The notes below the pieces were generated by a model. It saw only the letters and a program-made list of their open reading frames with translations. It did no database searches and was not told the DNA's origin. A program made the translations under genes and the position numbers. DNA of 64,000 nucleotides from Luteolibacter ambystomatis (GTDB taxonomy: Bacteria; Verrucomicrobiota; Verrucomicrobiia; Verrucomicrobiales; Akkermansiaceae), in assembly GCF_018137965.1 (NCBI RefSeq), contig NZ_CP073100.1, positions 3,731,754 to 3,795,753 on the forward strand, given 5' to 3'. Positions 23,857 through 33,291 of this stretch are shown here, one piece after another; position 1 is the stretch's first letter; the number at the start of each line of letters is the position of its first letter.

Positions 23857-24849
23857 TCAACGCAGCCAATCGGCAAGGACGGTCTCGGCGCGTTTGGCAA
23901 AGGTGTGGTCGCGGAGGACACGGGCGTGTCCGGCCTCGATGATGGCGGCGGCGAGCGCGGGATCGGCGCGGAGGTCGGCGAGCCGGGCCGCCAGATCGGC
24001 GGCATTCTTGTAAACGATGATCTCCTTGCCCGGCAGGAAGCACAGCGGCAGGTCCGGCACGTCCGGATAGGTGCCAATCCCCCCGGCGGCGGGAATCTCG
24101 AAGGCCCGGAGATTCAGGCCGCGCTCGGTATTACCGGGCTGGGGCAGGTTCAGGACCGCGACGTGGGCCCGGTAGAGCTCCGCGATGGTTTCGGACGAAA
24201 GGCGGCGGTTCCGCCACGGCCTCAGCCAGTTGCGGGAGCCGGGGCCGTAGAGGTCCAGAGCGATGCCCACGGACCGCATCTCAGCGAAAATCTTGTGCCG
24301 GTGCGGGCTGCATTTCCCGGCGAATACCAGCTTTGGCACCGTTTTCGCCGGTTTCCGGAAGGGATAGCGGGCCGGATTGACCGCCAGCGGCAGGTATTTC
24401 AGCCACGCCGGGCGGTCGTGAGCGGCATAAAACTGCTCCAGAACCGGGATGCAATGGCTATCGAAATAGTAGACCCCGTCGAAGGCCGGGATCTGCTGCT
24501 GGGGGACGCGGTTGATGCAATCGCAGAGCCAGCCGACGACCGGCACGCCCGGGCGGACCGCCTTTTTCCAAGCTTCGGCCGCCGGTTCGGGCACCCCGGC
24601 CTTGTTCAGTACCAGCACCAGATCCGGGGAAAATGCGGCCAGTTCAGCGGCACTGCGGCGCACTACCTCCGGATTGTGCAATTCCTTGCCTTCTCCCCGT
24701 TTCTGGGAAATCCGCTCGGCCGGAGTATCGGCCTGAAAAGAAACCGCCGCGACCTCGCAGCCCTGCTGGCGGAAACCGTCCAGCGTGTCATCGAACCACG
24801 TGAGAATGCTGCGGGATTTCCCGAGGATGGCGACACGTGGCTGGCTCAT
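23857..24849 (-). CDS. CgeB-type glycosyltransferase
   Basis: A 330-residue GT-B-like protein. The N-terminal Rossmann half contains LGKSRSILTWFDDTLDGFRQQG and SPDLVLVLNK. The C-terminal half has the donor-binding region: FAGKCSPHRHKIF, LYRAHVAVLNLPQPGNTERGLNLRAFEIPAAGG and then a glutamate-containing C-terminal helix region. The G-L-N-x-R-x-F-E-x-x-A-x-G-G motif is characteristic of CgeB/Glyco_trans_1_2 proteins, which add sugars to surface polymers. The donor and acceptor are not predictable. It starts 136 bp from the MBOAT operon in divergent orientation. Confidence 0.75.
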   Translation of the reverse strand: MSQPRVAILGKSRSILTWFDDTLDGFRQQGCEVAAVSFQADTPAERISQKRGEGKELHNPEVVRRSAAELAAFSPDLVLVLNKAGVPEPAAEAWKKAVRPGVPVVGWLCDCINRVPQQQIPAFDGVYYFDSHCIPVLEQFYAAHDRPAWLKYLPLAVNPARYPFRKPAKTVPKLVFAGKCSPHRHKIFAEMRSVGIALDLYGPGSRNWLRPWRNRRLSSETIAELYRAHVAVLNLPQPGNTERGLNLRAFEIPAAGGIGTYPDVPDLPLCFLPGKEIIVYKNAADLAARLADLRADPALAAAIIEAGHARVLRDHTFAKRAETVLADWLR

Positions 24850-24929
24850 GCGGATTCCGGCGGCCGCCTTGGCCGCGCGCGCCGACTAAACCCGCCCGGG
24901 GCGGGTGCGGTCAATCCCCGGCACGTGCC

Positions 24930-24958
24930 TTGACCGGACGGACCCAACCATGCGATAC
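24930..24958 (+). promoter_or_regulatory. Candidate promoter of the MBOAT operon
   Basis: TTGACC at 24930-24935, a 17-bp spacer and CGATAC at 24953-24958, 28 bp before the ATG of the first MBOAT gene. No other good promoter is seen between the five following genes, which are separated by at most 10 bp or overlap. Confidence 0.4.
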
Positions 24959-24985
24959 GCAGCGGCCGGCCGGCACCGTGACCCG

Positions 24986-26536
24986 ATGATTTTCAATTCC
25001 TACGTCTATCTGCTCCTGTTCCTGCCGATCACCCTGATCGGCTATTTGTTGTTGCAGCGGGCACCTCTGCGGGTGGCTTTCGGCTGGCTGGTGCTGATGA
25101 GCCTGGCCTTCTACGGCTGGTGGAATCCCGACCCGTCGAAGCCCTGGACCCCATTCTACGTCCTGCTGATCCTGGGAAGCTGCGTGGGCAACTACTTCTT
25201 CGGGCGCTACCTGTCCGGCCACAAGCTCACCGCCAAAGGGAAGGGAATCCTCACCCTCGGGGTGGTCGCGAACCTCGGATTCCTCGGATACTACAAGTAT
25301 GCGGGCTTCCTCGCCGGGCTCTCGCAGGCCGCCACCGGTTTTCCGCACGACCTGCCGCACATCGTGCTGCCGCTGGCGATCTCGTTCTTCACCTTCCTCC
25401 AGATCGCCTACCTGGTGGATGCCTACCGCGGCGAGACCGAGGAGTACCATTTCACCGACTATCTCCTGTTCGTGACCTTCTTCCCGCACCTCATCGCGGG
25501 TCCGCTGGTCCACCACAAGGAGATGCTGCCCCAGTTCACGAAGGGCACCTGCCGCCACCGGCTGTGGACCAGCCTTTCGGTCGGCCTCACCTACCTGATC
25601 CTCGGTCTCTTCAAGAAGGTTGTGATCGCGGACAACGCGGCATCCATCGCCAATGCGATCTTCGGCCTCGCCGCCCGCGGTGACCGCCCGCTGACCTTCC
25701 TGGAAGGCTGGGCCGGTGCGCTGACCTACGCGATCCAGCTCTACTTCGACTTCTCCGGTTACTCGGACATGGCCATCGGCTCGGCCCGCCTCTTCGGCAT
25801 CCGCTTCCCGCTCAACTTCCACTCGCCCTACAAAGCGGACTCGATGGTCGAGTTCTGGCGGCGCTGGCACATGACCCTGTCCCGCTTCCTGCGCGACTAC
25901 CTCTACATCCCCCTCGGCGGCAACCGGAAGGGCAAGGCCCGCCGCTATGTCAACCTGCTGCTGACGATGGTGCTCGGCGGCATCTGGCACGGCGCCGGTT
26001 TCGCCTTCCTCCTCTGGGGCCTGCTCCACGGCCTCTACCTGTGCGTGAACCACGCGTGGTTCGCCTTCCGCAAAAAACACGGCATCAAGGCGCTGCCGAA
26101 GCCACTGGCCATCGCCATCACCTTCATCCTCGTCCTCATTGCCTGGGTGCCGTTCCGGGCCGGAGCCTTCGAGCACGGCACCAGCGGCTCCACCACCCAG
26201 GCGATCCAGGTCACCAAGAACGTCTTCTCCGCCATGTTCGGCCTGAACGGCTTCGGCGGCTGGCCGGACAAGAGCGCCTATGTGGCGAAGAACTCCCACG
26301 CGCTCCGTGCCTGCCTGTGCATCCTCGCCTGCTGGCTGCTGCCGAACACCCAGCAATTCCTGCGCCGCTACTCGCCCGCGCTGGATGCCGGCAGCTTCGA
26401 TGACAACCGCATGGGCAAACGCCGCTGGTGGCAGTGGCGCCCGACTCCCACGTGGTTCGCCTTCACGCTGATCCTCCTGCTCGTGACCCTGTTCCAGTTC
26501 GATAAGGTCAGCGAGTTCATCTACTTCCAGTTCTAA
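24986..26536 (+). CDS. MBOAT-family O-acyltransferase, copy 1
   Basis: A 516-residue polytopic membrane protein of the AlgI/DltB type, which moves acetyl groups across the membrane for O-acetylation of extracytoplasmic polysaccharides. The family core is intact: FWRRWHMTLSRFLRDYLYIPLGGNRKG and GGIWHGAGFAFLLWGLLHG, with probable catalytic His335 plus the His of LLHG. Start ATG 24986 is supported by copy 2, which begins with an almost identical sequence. By eye about nine in ten residues agree with copy 2 over the first 185. It is followed after 5 bp by its SGNH-like partner. Confidence 0.93.
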   Translation: MIFNSYVYLLLFLPITLIGYLLLQRAPLRVAFGWLVLMSLAFYGWWNPDPSKPWTPFYVLLILGSCVGNYFFGRYLSGHKLTAKGKGILTLGVVANLGFLGYYKYAGFLAGLSQAATGFPHDLPHIVLPLAISFFTFLQIAYLVDAYRGETEEYHFTDYLLFVTFFPHLIAGPLVHHKEMLPQFTKGTCRHRLWTSLSVGLTYLILGLFKKVVIADNAASIANAIFGLAARGDRPLTFLEGWAGALTYAIQLYFDFSGYSDMAIGSARLFGIRFPLNFHSPYKADSMVEFWRRWHMTLSRFLRDYLYIPLGGNRKGKARRYVNLLLTMVLGGIWHGAGFAFLLWGLLHGLYLCVNHAWFAFRKKHGIKALPKPLAIAITFILVLIAWVPFRAGAFEHGTSGSTTQAIQVTKNVFSAMFGLNGFGGWPDKSAYVAKNSHALRACLCILACWLLPNTQQFLRRYSPALDAGSFDDNRMGKRRWWQWRPTPTWFAFTLILLLVTLFQFDKVSEFIYFQF

Positions 26537-26541
26537 TCGCC

Positions 26542-27861
26542 GTGGCCTCTCCCACCCATCTCCGCTCCGGCCTCGGCGGTCCCGCCAGGGCGCACCGGCG
26601 TTTCTTCCTCTGGCTCGTCGGCGTCTTCGTCGCCATCATGGCCATCTTCAGCTACGTGAACACCTGGGTAAACCCGCTGTGGGTGACCCATGCGCCGTGG
26701 ACGAACGACGCGAAGTTCTCCGACTACCGCCAGATCTACCGCAACCTCCGCACCGCCAAGGCCGGGCTCGCCCGCTCGAAGCAGTGGGACACCGTGTTCC
26801 TCGGTTCCTCACGCGTCGCCATCGCCCTCGATCCGGCAATGCCGCAGTGGGGCGATCACAAGGTGGTGAACCTCGGCCTCAGCGGTGGCTCGCTCGCCGA
26901 ACAGGCGGCGTTCATCGACTACCTCTTCGATCACCAGCAAGGACTCAAGACCATCTACCTCGGCGTGGACCTCACGGACCTCACCACCGAGACCGACATG
27001 GCCCGCAACGCCGGCTTCTACGAATCCCCGCTCAATCCCGCGGGGGACGTGGTCGAGCGCGAGATGCGCTACGTCACCGGCGTCTCGTCGTTCATCGCCT
27101 CCGTCCGCACGCTCAAGACCGCCTCAGCCAGCAAGAAGGACCCGGACAAGCTGCCGCCCTACACCGCGCTCGGCCACTGGCTGCGCCACCGTTCGGTGCG
27201 CCCGATGCGCGCGATTCTCGAGACCGACTCGATCCCGCACGCGGTGCGCATGATCCGCCAGCGCAAGGCCAAGCTGGAGATCTTCGCCAAGAAGCGCGAC
27301 GCCCTCGTCCGCATCCTCAACACCTGCCTCGCCCACAAGGCGGAGCTGAAGCTCCTCATCCCGCCGAACCATGCGGCCTATCTCTCGGTGTTCTACATCG
27401 ACCACGATGCCGACCCTACCTTCACCAAGGACCGCGAGACGGTGGTGAAGCTGGCGGCCGACGCGAACGCCGCCCATCCGGATGCCCCTCCGATCACCGT
27501 GTGGGACTTCAACGACTTCCACCCGCTCAACGCCGAGCCGCTCTCCACCGCCGATCCCAAGACCGGATTCCTCCACTACTGGGCGGATGGCACCCACGCC
27601 CTCGAAACGCTGGGTCACGTGATGCTGAAGCGGATGAACAACTGGCCGATCGACGACCCGAAGGAAGCCACCTACGGCGTGAAGATCGACACGAACAACC
27701 TCGCCGACCGTCTCAAAGACCTCCACGCGCAGTATGGGAAATACCGCGCCGCGAATCCGGACGAGATCAAGTGGGTGGAGGAAACCATCGGCAAGTATGC
27801 CAGCGCGGGCACCGTGAAGGCACCCGCCGAAGAAGAGGAAGGCCCGCATCCCCAGCAATGA
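26542..27861 (+). CDS. SGNH-like partner of MBOAT, second paralogue
   Basis: A 439-residue protein starting at GTG 26542, with one N-terminal membrane anchor (FFLWLVGVFVAIMAIFSYV). The periplasmic domain carries FLGSSRVAIALDP with the putative nucleophile Ser, NLGLSGGSLAEQ, IPPNHAAYL, WDFNDFHPLN and a catalytic-looking D-G-T-H in YWADGTHAL. The tail is acidic and not shared with the paralogues (PAEEEEGPHPQQ). By analogy with AlgI/AlgJ it would receive the acyl group carried over by the MBOAT protein and transfer it to the glycan. It overlaps the fucosyltransferase gene by ATGA. Confidence 0.68.
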   Translation: MASPTHLRSGLGGPARAHRRFFLWLVGVFVAIMAIFSYVNTWVNPLWVTHAPWTNDAKFSDYRQIYRNLRTAKAGLARSKQWDTVFLGSSRVAIALDPAMPQWGDHKVVNLGLSGGSLAEQAAFIDYLFDHQQGLKTIYLGVDLTDLTTETDMARNAGFYESPLNPAGDVVEREMRYVTGVSSFIASVRTLKTASASKKDPDKLPPYTALGHWLRHRSVRPMRAILETDSIPHAVRMIRQRKAKLEIFAKKRDALVRILNTCLAHKAELKLLIPPNHAAYLSVFYIDHDADPTFTKDRETVVKLAADANAAHPDAPPITVWDFNDFHPLNAEPLSTADPKTGFLHYWADGTHALETLGHVMLKRMNNWPIDDPKEATYGVKIDTNNLADRLKDLHAQYGKYRAANPDEIKWVEETIGKYASAGTVKAPAEEEEGPHPQQ

Positions 27862-28745
27862 AAGCCACCCCCGGTTCCGCGCCGGTGGTTTCCCTCGTGA
27901 AGGGGGGCCTCGGCAACCAGATGTTCTGCTACGCCGCCGGACGCGCGCTGGCGCTGCGGCTGGGACGCGAGCTCCAGCTCGATGTCCGCACCGGCTTCCA
28001 GCGCGACGACTACGGCCGCAGCTACCGCTTGAACCGCTTCCCGATCATCGCGGCGGAAGCTTCCGAAAAACTCTGCCTCGGCGGTGACACCCGTTCGTGG
28101 TCGCACAAGCTGGCGCGCACGTTCTCGAAGCTGGCCAGGCCCGGGTCACGCTCCTATGTGGCCGAGAAGGAGGGCATCACTCCGGCGGCTTTCGTCCGCC
28201 TCACTCCGGCCCCGGACAAGCCCACCTATCTCAATGGCTACTGGCAGGACGAGACCTACTTCGCCCATGCCGCCGACCGCCTGCGCAAGGAACTCGCCCC
28301 GCCGGTCCCCACCTCGGAGAACGCCCTGGAAGCACGCCGCCTGATCCTCTCCGCCGCCACTCCGGTGATGCTCCACATCCGCCGCGAGCGCTACACGCCG
28401 CGGCTGGACGAGAAATACTACAACGACTGTATTTCCGCCTGCATCGACCTGTTCCCGGACGCCACCTTCTTCGTCTTCGGCGATGACTTCGCCTGGGCCC
28501 GCGAACACCTCGTGTTCGAGGGCGCTTCCGTGCGCTTCCTTGATCGCGTGGGCGCGGATGAGATCGAGGACCTGCACCTCATGACCTGCTGCCGCCACGC
28601 CATTGTCGCGAACAGCTCGTTCTCCTGGTGGGGCGCGTGGCTAGGCCACCATCCCGGCCAGCAAGTGTGGACGCCCGCCGACCCCGGTTGGCCGGTGAAA
28701 CCCGCCGCCGGCTGGACCCCGGTCGCCAACGACCTCGAGCGCTGA
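27858..28745 (+). CDS. GT11 alpha-1,2-fucosyltransferase-like protein
   Basis: A 295-residue glycosyltransferase. Family GT11 landmarks are KGGLGNQMFCYAAGRALALR (residues about 15-34), LNGYWQDETYF, the GDP-fucose motif region VMLHIRRERY, and C-terminal NSSFSWWGAWLG. The usual motif is H-x-R-R-x-D-Y; here Arg occupies the Asp position, so donor binding or specificity may be altered. The gene begins inside the stop of the previous one (ATGA), implying translational coupling, and is followed by the second MBOAT gene after 10 bp. Its place between the two cassette copies suggests that its product sugar is what is acylated. Confidence 0.82.
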   Translation: MKATPGSAPVVSLVKGGLGNQMFCYAAGRALALRLGRELQLDVRTGFQRDDYGRSYRLNRFPIIAAEASEKLCLGGDTRSWSHKLARTFSKLARPGSRSYVAEKEGITPAAFVRLTPAPDKPTYLNGYWQDETYFAHAADRLRKELAPPVPTSENALEARRLILSAATPVMLHIRRERYTPRLDEKYYNDCISACIDLFPDATFFVFGDDFAWAREHLVFEGASVRFLDRVGADEIEDLHLMTCCRHAIVANSSFSWWGAWLGHHPGQQVWTPADPGWPVKPAAGWTPVANDLER

Positions 28746-28755
28746 TTTCCCGAGG

Positions 28756-30303
28756 ATGCTTTTCAATTCCTACATCTACCTGCTCCTGTTCCTGCCGATC
28801 ACCCTGATCGGTTTCCTGATGTTGCAGCGCGCGCCGCTCCGGGTCGCCTTCGGCTGGCTGGTGCTGATGAGCCTGGCCTTCTACGGCTGGTGGAATCCGG
28901 AACCGTCCGAACCATGGACGCCGTTCTACATCGTGCTGATCCTCGGAAGCTGTATCGGCAACTACTTCTTCGGCCGCTACCTGTCCGGCCACAAGCATAC
29001 GCCGAAGGGCAAAGGCATCCTCACCCTCGGCGTGGTCGCGAACCTCGGGCTGCTCGGCTACTACAAATATGCCGGATTCCTCGCGGGCCTCTCGAAAGCC
29101 GCCACCGGTTGGCCTGCGGATGTGCCGCACATCGTGCTGCCTCTCGCGATCTCGTTCTTCACCTTCCTCCAGATCGCCTACCTCGTGGACGCCTATCGCG
29201 GGGAGACCGAGGAATACCACTTCACCGACTACCTCCTGTTCGTGACCTTCTTCCCGCACCTCATCGCGGGTCCGCTGGTCCATCACAAGGAGATGATGCC
29301 GCAGTTCGCGCGGAAGAAGGCCTCCGGCCGCACGCTGGATCTCTCGGTGGGCCTTACCATCCTCGCCATCGGTCTCTTCAAGAAGGTCGTGGTCGGCGAC
29401 AATCTCTCGACCGTCTCCACAGGCTTCTTCGATCTCGCCGCGAATGGCGCACGTCCGCCGACCTTCGGCGAAGCCTGGGCCGGCGCGCTCGCCTATGCGC
29501 TACACCTGTATTTCGACTTCTCCGGTTACTCGGACATGGCCATCGGTTCGGCCCGCCTTTTCGGCATCCGCTTCCCGCTCAACTTCCACTCGCCCTACAA
29601 GGCGGACTCCGTGGTCGAGTTCTGGCGGCGCTGGCACATGACCCTGTCCCGCTTCCTACGCGACTACCTCTACATCCCGCTCGGCGGCAACCGCAAGGGC
29701 AAGGTCCGCCGCTACATCAACCTGCTGCTCACCATGGTGCTCGGCGGCATCTGGCACGGTGCCGGTTTCGCGTTCCTGCTCTGGGGCCTGCTCCACGGCC
29801 TCTATTTGTGCATCAACCACGCGTGGTTCGCCTTCCGGAAAAAACACGGCATCAAGCCGCTGGTGAAGCCGGTGGCCATCGCGCTCACCTTCCTCGCCGT
29901 CCTGCTCGCGTGGGTACCGTTCAAGGCGGGCGTCTATGAGCACGGCAGGAACGGCAGCACCGCCAAAGCCATCCATGCGACCACCACCATGCTGTCCTCG
30001 ATGATCGGGGTGCATGGTTTCAAGGGACTGCCCGAGCTGGCCCTTCAGGTGGTGAAGGAATCGCGTGTGTGGAAGCCGATCCTCGTCGCGCTGGCCGCCG
30101 TGTTCTTCCTGCCGAACACCCAGCAGATCCTGCGCCGCTACCGCCCCGCGCTCGGCTATGACGACTTCGATCCGAAGCCGGGCAAGCGCCGCTGGTGGGA
30201 ATGGCGTCCCACACCGCTCTTCGCCTGCCTGACGCTGGCGATGCTCTACCTCACCGCCCGCGAATTCGACAAGATCAGCGAGTTCATCTACTTCCAATTC
30301 TGA
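28756..30303 (+). CDS. MBOAT-family O-acyltransferase, copy 2
   Basis: A 515-residue near-copy of the protein at 24986, with the same catalytic core (FWRRWHMTLSRF, GGIWHGAG with His334). Divergence is concentrated at about residues 185-235 and after residue 375 (GVYEHGRNGSTAKAIHATTTMLSSMIGVHGF against a different loop in copy 1). That suggests a shared chemistry with a changed partner or acceptor. It lies 10 bp after the GT11 gene and 2 bp before its own SGNH-like partner. Duplication rather than independent acquisition is indicated by the similarity of the whole two-gene unit. Confidence 0.93.
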   Translation: MLFNSYIYLLLFLPITLIGFLMLQRAPLRVAFGWLVLMSLAFYGWWNPEPSEPWTPFYIVLILGSCIGNYFFGRYLSGHKHTPKGKGILTLGVVANLGLLGYYKYAGFLAGLSKAATGWPADVPHIVLPLAISFFTFLQIAYLVDAYRGETEEYHFTDYLLFVTFFPHLIAGPLVHHKEMMPQFARKKASGRTLDLSVGLTILAIGLFKKVVVGDNLSTVSTGFFDLAANGARPPTFGEAWAGALAYALHLYFDFSGYSDMAIGSARLFGIRFPLNFHSPYKADSVVEFWRRWHMTLSRFLRDYLYIPLGGNRKGKVRRYINLLLTMVLGGIWHGAGFAFLLWGLLHGLYLCINHAWFAFRKKHGIKPLVKPVAIALTFLAVLLAWVPFKAGVYEHGRNGSTAKAIHATTTMLSSMIGVHGFKGLPELALQVVKESRVWKPILVALAAVFFLPNTQQILRRYRPALGYDDFDPKPGKRRWWEWRPTPLFACLTLAMLYLTAREFDKISEFIYFQF

Positions 30304-30305
30304 CC

Positions 30306-31532
30306 GTGGCTGCTTCCCAACGATCTTCCGGACGCGCGTTCCGCCGCTACTTCCTGTGGCTGGCCGTGCCGTTCACCGTGGCGATGCTGCTGGTCAGCTT
30401 CCTCAATACCTGGGTGAACCCGCTGTGGCTCACCCCCGCGCCGTGGAGTGATCCCGGCTTCGCCGAATACAAGCCGATCCACAAGTATCCGCGCTCCGGC
30501 AAGGCCGGTCTGGTCCGCTCCGGCAAATGGGACACGGTCATGCTCGGTTCCTCGCGCGTGGACATCGCCTTCGATCCCACGCTGCCACAATGGCAGGGCC
30601 GCAAGGTCGCGAACCTCGCGCTGCGCGGCGGCACGCTCAACGAGCACCTCGCGATGCTCACCTACGCCGCGAGCCACCAGAAGATCGATCTCGCCATCAT
30701 CGGCATCGACCTCGCCGACGTCACCAATCCGATCACGATCCCCGCCGGCTCCGGCTTCGATGAATCGCCGCTCGCCGAGAGCAACGACGAGGTCGAACGC
30801 GAGCTGCGCTACATCTCCGGCGTCTCCACCTTCGTCCAGACAGTGAAGTGCATGAACTACCGCTTCGGCAAGAAACCGCGCCTCGCCGCCTATTCGCCGG
30901 AAGGCCAGTGGGTCCGCCAGCTCGACAAGCGCCCGCTGCGCCAGGTGCTGGAGAAGGAGTCGTTCCGCTGGGTGGACATCTTCACCCGCCAGCGCAAGGC
31001 CTCGCTGGAAGTGAAGACCGCGAAGACCGATGCACTCCACGGCATCCTCAAGCTCTGCCGCGAGAAAAACATCCGGCTCATCCTCTGCATCCCACCGAAC
31101 CACGCCGCCTATCTCACCGGCTTCCGCCTGAAGCACGATCCCGATCCCTGCTTCCGCACCGACCGCGATGCCTTCACCAAGGTGCTCGCCGACGAAGCCG
31201 CCGCCCATCCCGGAGGCCCGCAGGTCGAGCTGTGGGACTTCAATGATTTCCATCCGCTCAACTGCGAACCGCTGCCTCCGGACAGTGACCACTTCGCGCA
31301 GTACTGGGCGGACGGCACCCACGCCCTGCCATCGCTCGGCAAAACCATGCTCTCCCGCATGATGGGCTGGCCGGTCGAAGATCCCAAGGGCGCGGACTAC
31401 GGTGAGAAACTCGACCGCTCCACCCTCGACGCCCGCATCCAGCACATTGCGGATGGCTACGAGCGCTACAAGATCGAGCACCCCGAGGACTACAGGTGGG
31501 TGCAGGAGAACATGGAGAAGTTCGACCGCTGA
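30306..31532 (+). CDS. SGNH-like partner of MBOAT, third paralogue
   Basis: A 408-residue paralogue of the 26542 protein, starting at GTG 30306, 2 bp after the MBOAT stop. It has a membrane anchor near the N-terminus (YFLWLAVPFTVAMLLVSFL), then NTWVNPLWLTPAPW, MLGSSRVDIAFDP, CIPPNHAAYLTGF, WDFNDFHPLN and YWADGTHAL. These segments match copy 2 more closely than the 21677 protein, as expected if the cassette duplicated as a unit. It ends the operon; the convergent FAD oxidoreductase ends 6 bp away. Confidence 0.68.
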   Translation: MAASQRSSGRAFRRYFLWLAVPFTVAMLLVSFLNTWVNPLWLTPAPWSDPGFAEYKPIHKYPRSGKAGLVRSGKWDTVMLGSSRVDIAFDPTLPQWQGRKVANLALRGGTLNEHLAMLTYAASHQKIDLAIIGIDLADVTNPITIPAGSGFDESPLAESNDEVERELRYISGVSTFVQTVKCMNYRFGKKPRLAAYSPEGQWVRQLDKRPLRQVLEKESFRWVDIFTRQRKASLEVKTAKTDALHGILKLCREKNIRLILCIPPNHAAYLTGFRLKHDPDPCFRTDRDAFTKVLADEAAAHPGGPQVELWDFNDFHPLNCEPLPPDSDHFAQYWADGTHALPSLGKTMLSRMMGWPVEDPKGADYGEKLDRSTLDARIQHIADGYERYKIEHPEDYRWVQENMEKFDR

Positions 31533-31538
31533 GTCAGC

Positions 31539-33176
31539 TCACTCCAGCGTCAGCTTCTGCCCGTCCTTGAGCAGCTGCTCCTTGAGCTTCCCATACGGCA
31601 CATCCTGCACCGCCGTATTGCCGTCGATGGCCAGCGAAGCTGCCGTTGCCGCGCTCTGTGACAAGGCCATGAACACCGGTTCCATGCGGATCGAGCCGAA
31701 GGCGATGTGCGAAGCGGAAACGCAGAACGTCACCAGCAGGTTCGGGCACTCCGTTTTCTTCGGCACGATCGCGCCGTAGTCGATGCGGTAGGGACGCGGC
31801 ACCTTCACCTGCACATCGCCTTCATTGCGCACGAAGCCATCGCCACCCACATGCCGCTGCATGTTGTGCGAGTCCATGCCATAGGCACCCATCCCTACGG
31901 ATCGCTCGAGGCCTTCCGAATGCGTGACCGTCGCCTGGGTCATCACGAAGTCGCTGGTCATGCGCCGGGCCTCGCGGACGTAGAGTGCATGCGGCCAATG
32001 CCCGGTGTCGACAAACTCATCCCTGGGCAGACCCCAAGCGGCATACGCCTTGCGGATCGCTTCCGAAACGCGCGGATGGTTCTGCAAGGTCCACACCAAG
32101 CCACGCTGCCAGTTCTCATGCTGCTTCGCGATCCGTTCGCGCGTAGCATAGTCGCCATCCGGATAGGCATCATCCGCGGTCGTTAGAAGGTCGGTCGAGA
32201 TGCCACCGGAGTTGTTCGAGTCGGTCTTATGATTCGGCAGCGGATCGAGCTTGAAGAAGCCCTTCGTCTGGCCCGCCTCGATGGCGCGGAACACCAGTTC
32301 ATAGTCGGCTTCATTGTAGCCCTCCGGCTTCTTCACCATCACGCGGTTCGGCGCATGATTGGTCAGACACATACGGTAGCAATAGGCCTGCACCCGCTTG
32401 TCACCGCTGCCATCGGCACCACCTGCTCCCTCGCGCACGCCGGGCAGCAGTCCACTCGCGGCATCGCCGGGCTTCACATACGGATCGATCCCTTTCGGCA
32501 ACTGGTTGCCGGTAGCACGCGCAGTCTGGATGCCATTGAGCGTTTCCTGATACCGGCTGTTCGGCTCGCGCCCGACCGTATAGGACACGCCCGCCAGCGC
32601 CATCAGGTCGCCTTCATAGGTCGCATCGATGAACACCTTCGCACGGATCGTCTGCCCGTCCTCGGTGCGGATCGAGGTGATGCGCCCGCCTTCCTTCACC
32701 AACCCCGAGGCAGAGCGATCCAGCCGCGCGTGGATCACCGGCACGTGGTTCTCCTCGATCCATGCATTGAACACCGCCTCCGCCACCTTCGGCTCGAAGA
32801 CCGACATCGTGCGGCGGATGTCATTCATCGCCTTCGTGCCTTGGCCGGCATTGCCATACTTCGCCCGCGCCTGGAGGTCCCACGCGGCTTCCTGCGAGTA
32901 GTGGTCATAAACCTTCTGATAAAATGAGAGGCTCAGGCCGCCGAGAATCCGCTCGTCCCCCAAATCCGTCCACCCGAGCCCGCCACTGGTGAGGCCGCCG
33001 AGGTGCTTGTCCGGCGACAAAAGAATCACGTCCTTTCCCGATTTCTTCGCCTGCACCGCGGCCACCACCGCACCCGAGGTCCCGCCATAGACACAAATGG
33101 CCGTCTCGCGGGGAGCCGGAGCAGCGGCGGCGATCCCCGTCACGACGAACGGAAGCAGGAAATGGATGCAATTCAT
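31539..33176 (-). CDS. Secreted FAD-dependent oxidoreductase
   Basis: A 545-residue protein with a signal peptide (MNCIHFLLPFVVTGIAAAAP). The dinucleotide-binding motif ICVYGGTSGAVVAAVQAKKSG is degenerate (V-Y-G-G-T-x-G, as in the FAD_oxidored PF12831 family) and is followed by LGGLTSGGLGWTD. RAKVFIDATYEGDLMALAGVSYTVGRE is a second family landmark, and the C-terminus has SAATAASLAIDG. The family is abundant in Verrucomicrobiota and Planctomycetota polysaccharide-degrading clusters, but no substrate is established. ATG 33176 starts the signal peptide. It is divergent from terC. Confidence 0.85.
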   Translation of the reverse strand: MNCIHFLLPFVVTGIAAAAPAPRETAICVYGGTSGAVVAAVQAKKSGKDVILLSPDKHLGGLTSGGLGWTDLGDERILGGLSLSFYQKVYDHYSQEAAWDLQARAKYGNAGQGTKAMNDIRRTMSVFEPKVAEAVFNAWIEENHVPVIHARLDRSASGLVKEGGRITSIRTEDGQTIRAKVFIDATYEGDLMALAGVSYTVGREPNSRYQETLNGIQTARATGNQLPKGIDPYVKPGDAASGLLPGVREGAGGADGSGDKRVQAYCYRMCLTNHAPNRVMVKKPEGYNEADYELVFRAIEAGQTKGFFKLDPLPNHKTDSNNSGGISTDLLTTADDAYPDGDYATRERIAKQHENWQRGLVWTLQNHPRVSEAIRKAYAAWGLPRDEFVDTGHWPHALYVREARRMTSDFVMTQATVTHSEGLERSVGMGAYGMDSHNMQRHVGGDGFVRNEGDVQVKVPRPYRIDYGAIVPKKTECPNLLVTFCVSASHIAFGSIRMEPVFMALSQSAATAASLAIDGNTAVQDVPYGKLKEQLLKDGQKLTLE

Positions 33177-33291
33177 GAGACTGCGGATACGGCGGCAGCG
33201 TCCCGCTCGTTTCAGGCTTGCAGCCGCACGGGTGGAAAGCCCGGGGCTGTTTCCAATCGTCCGGCTCCCCGGATGCCGCCATGCTGTCTTG

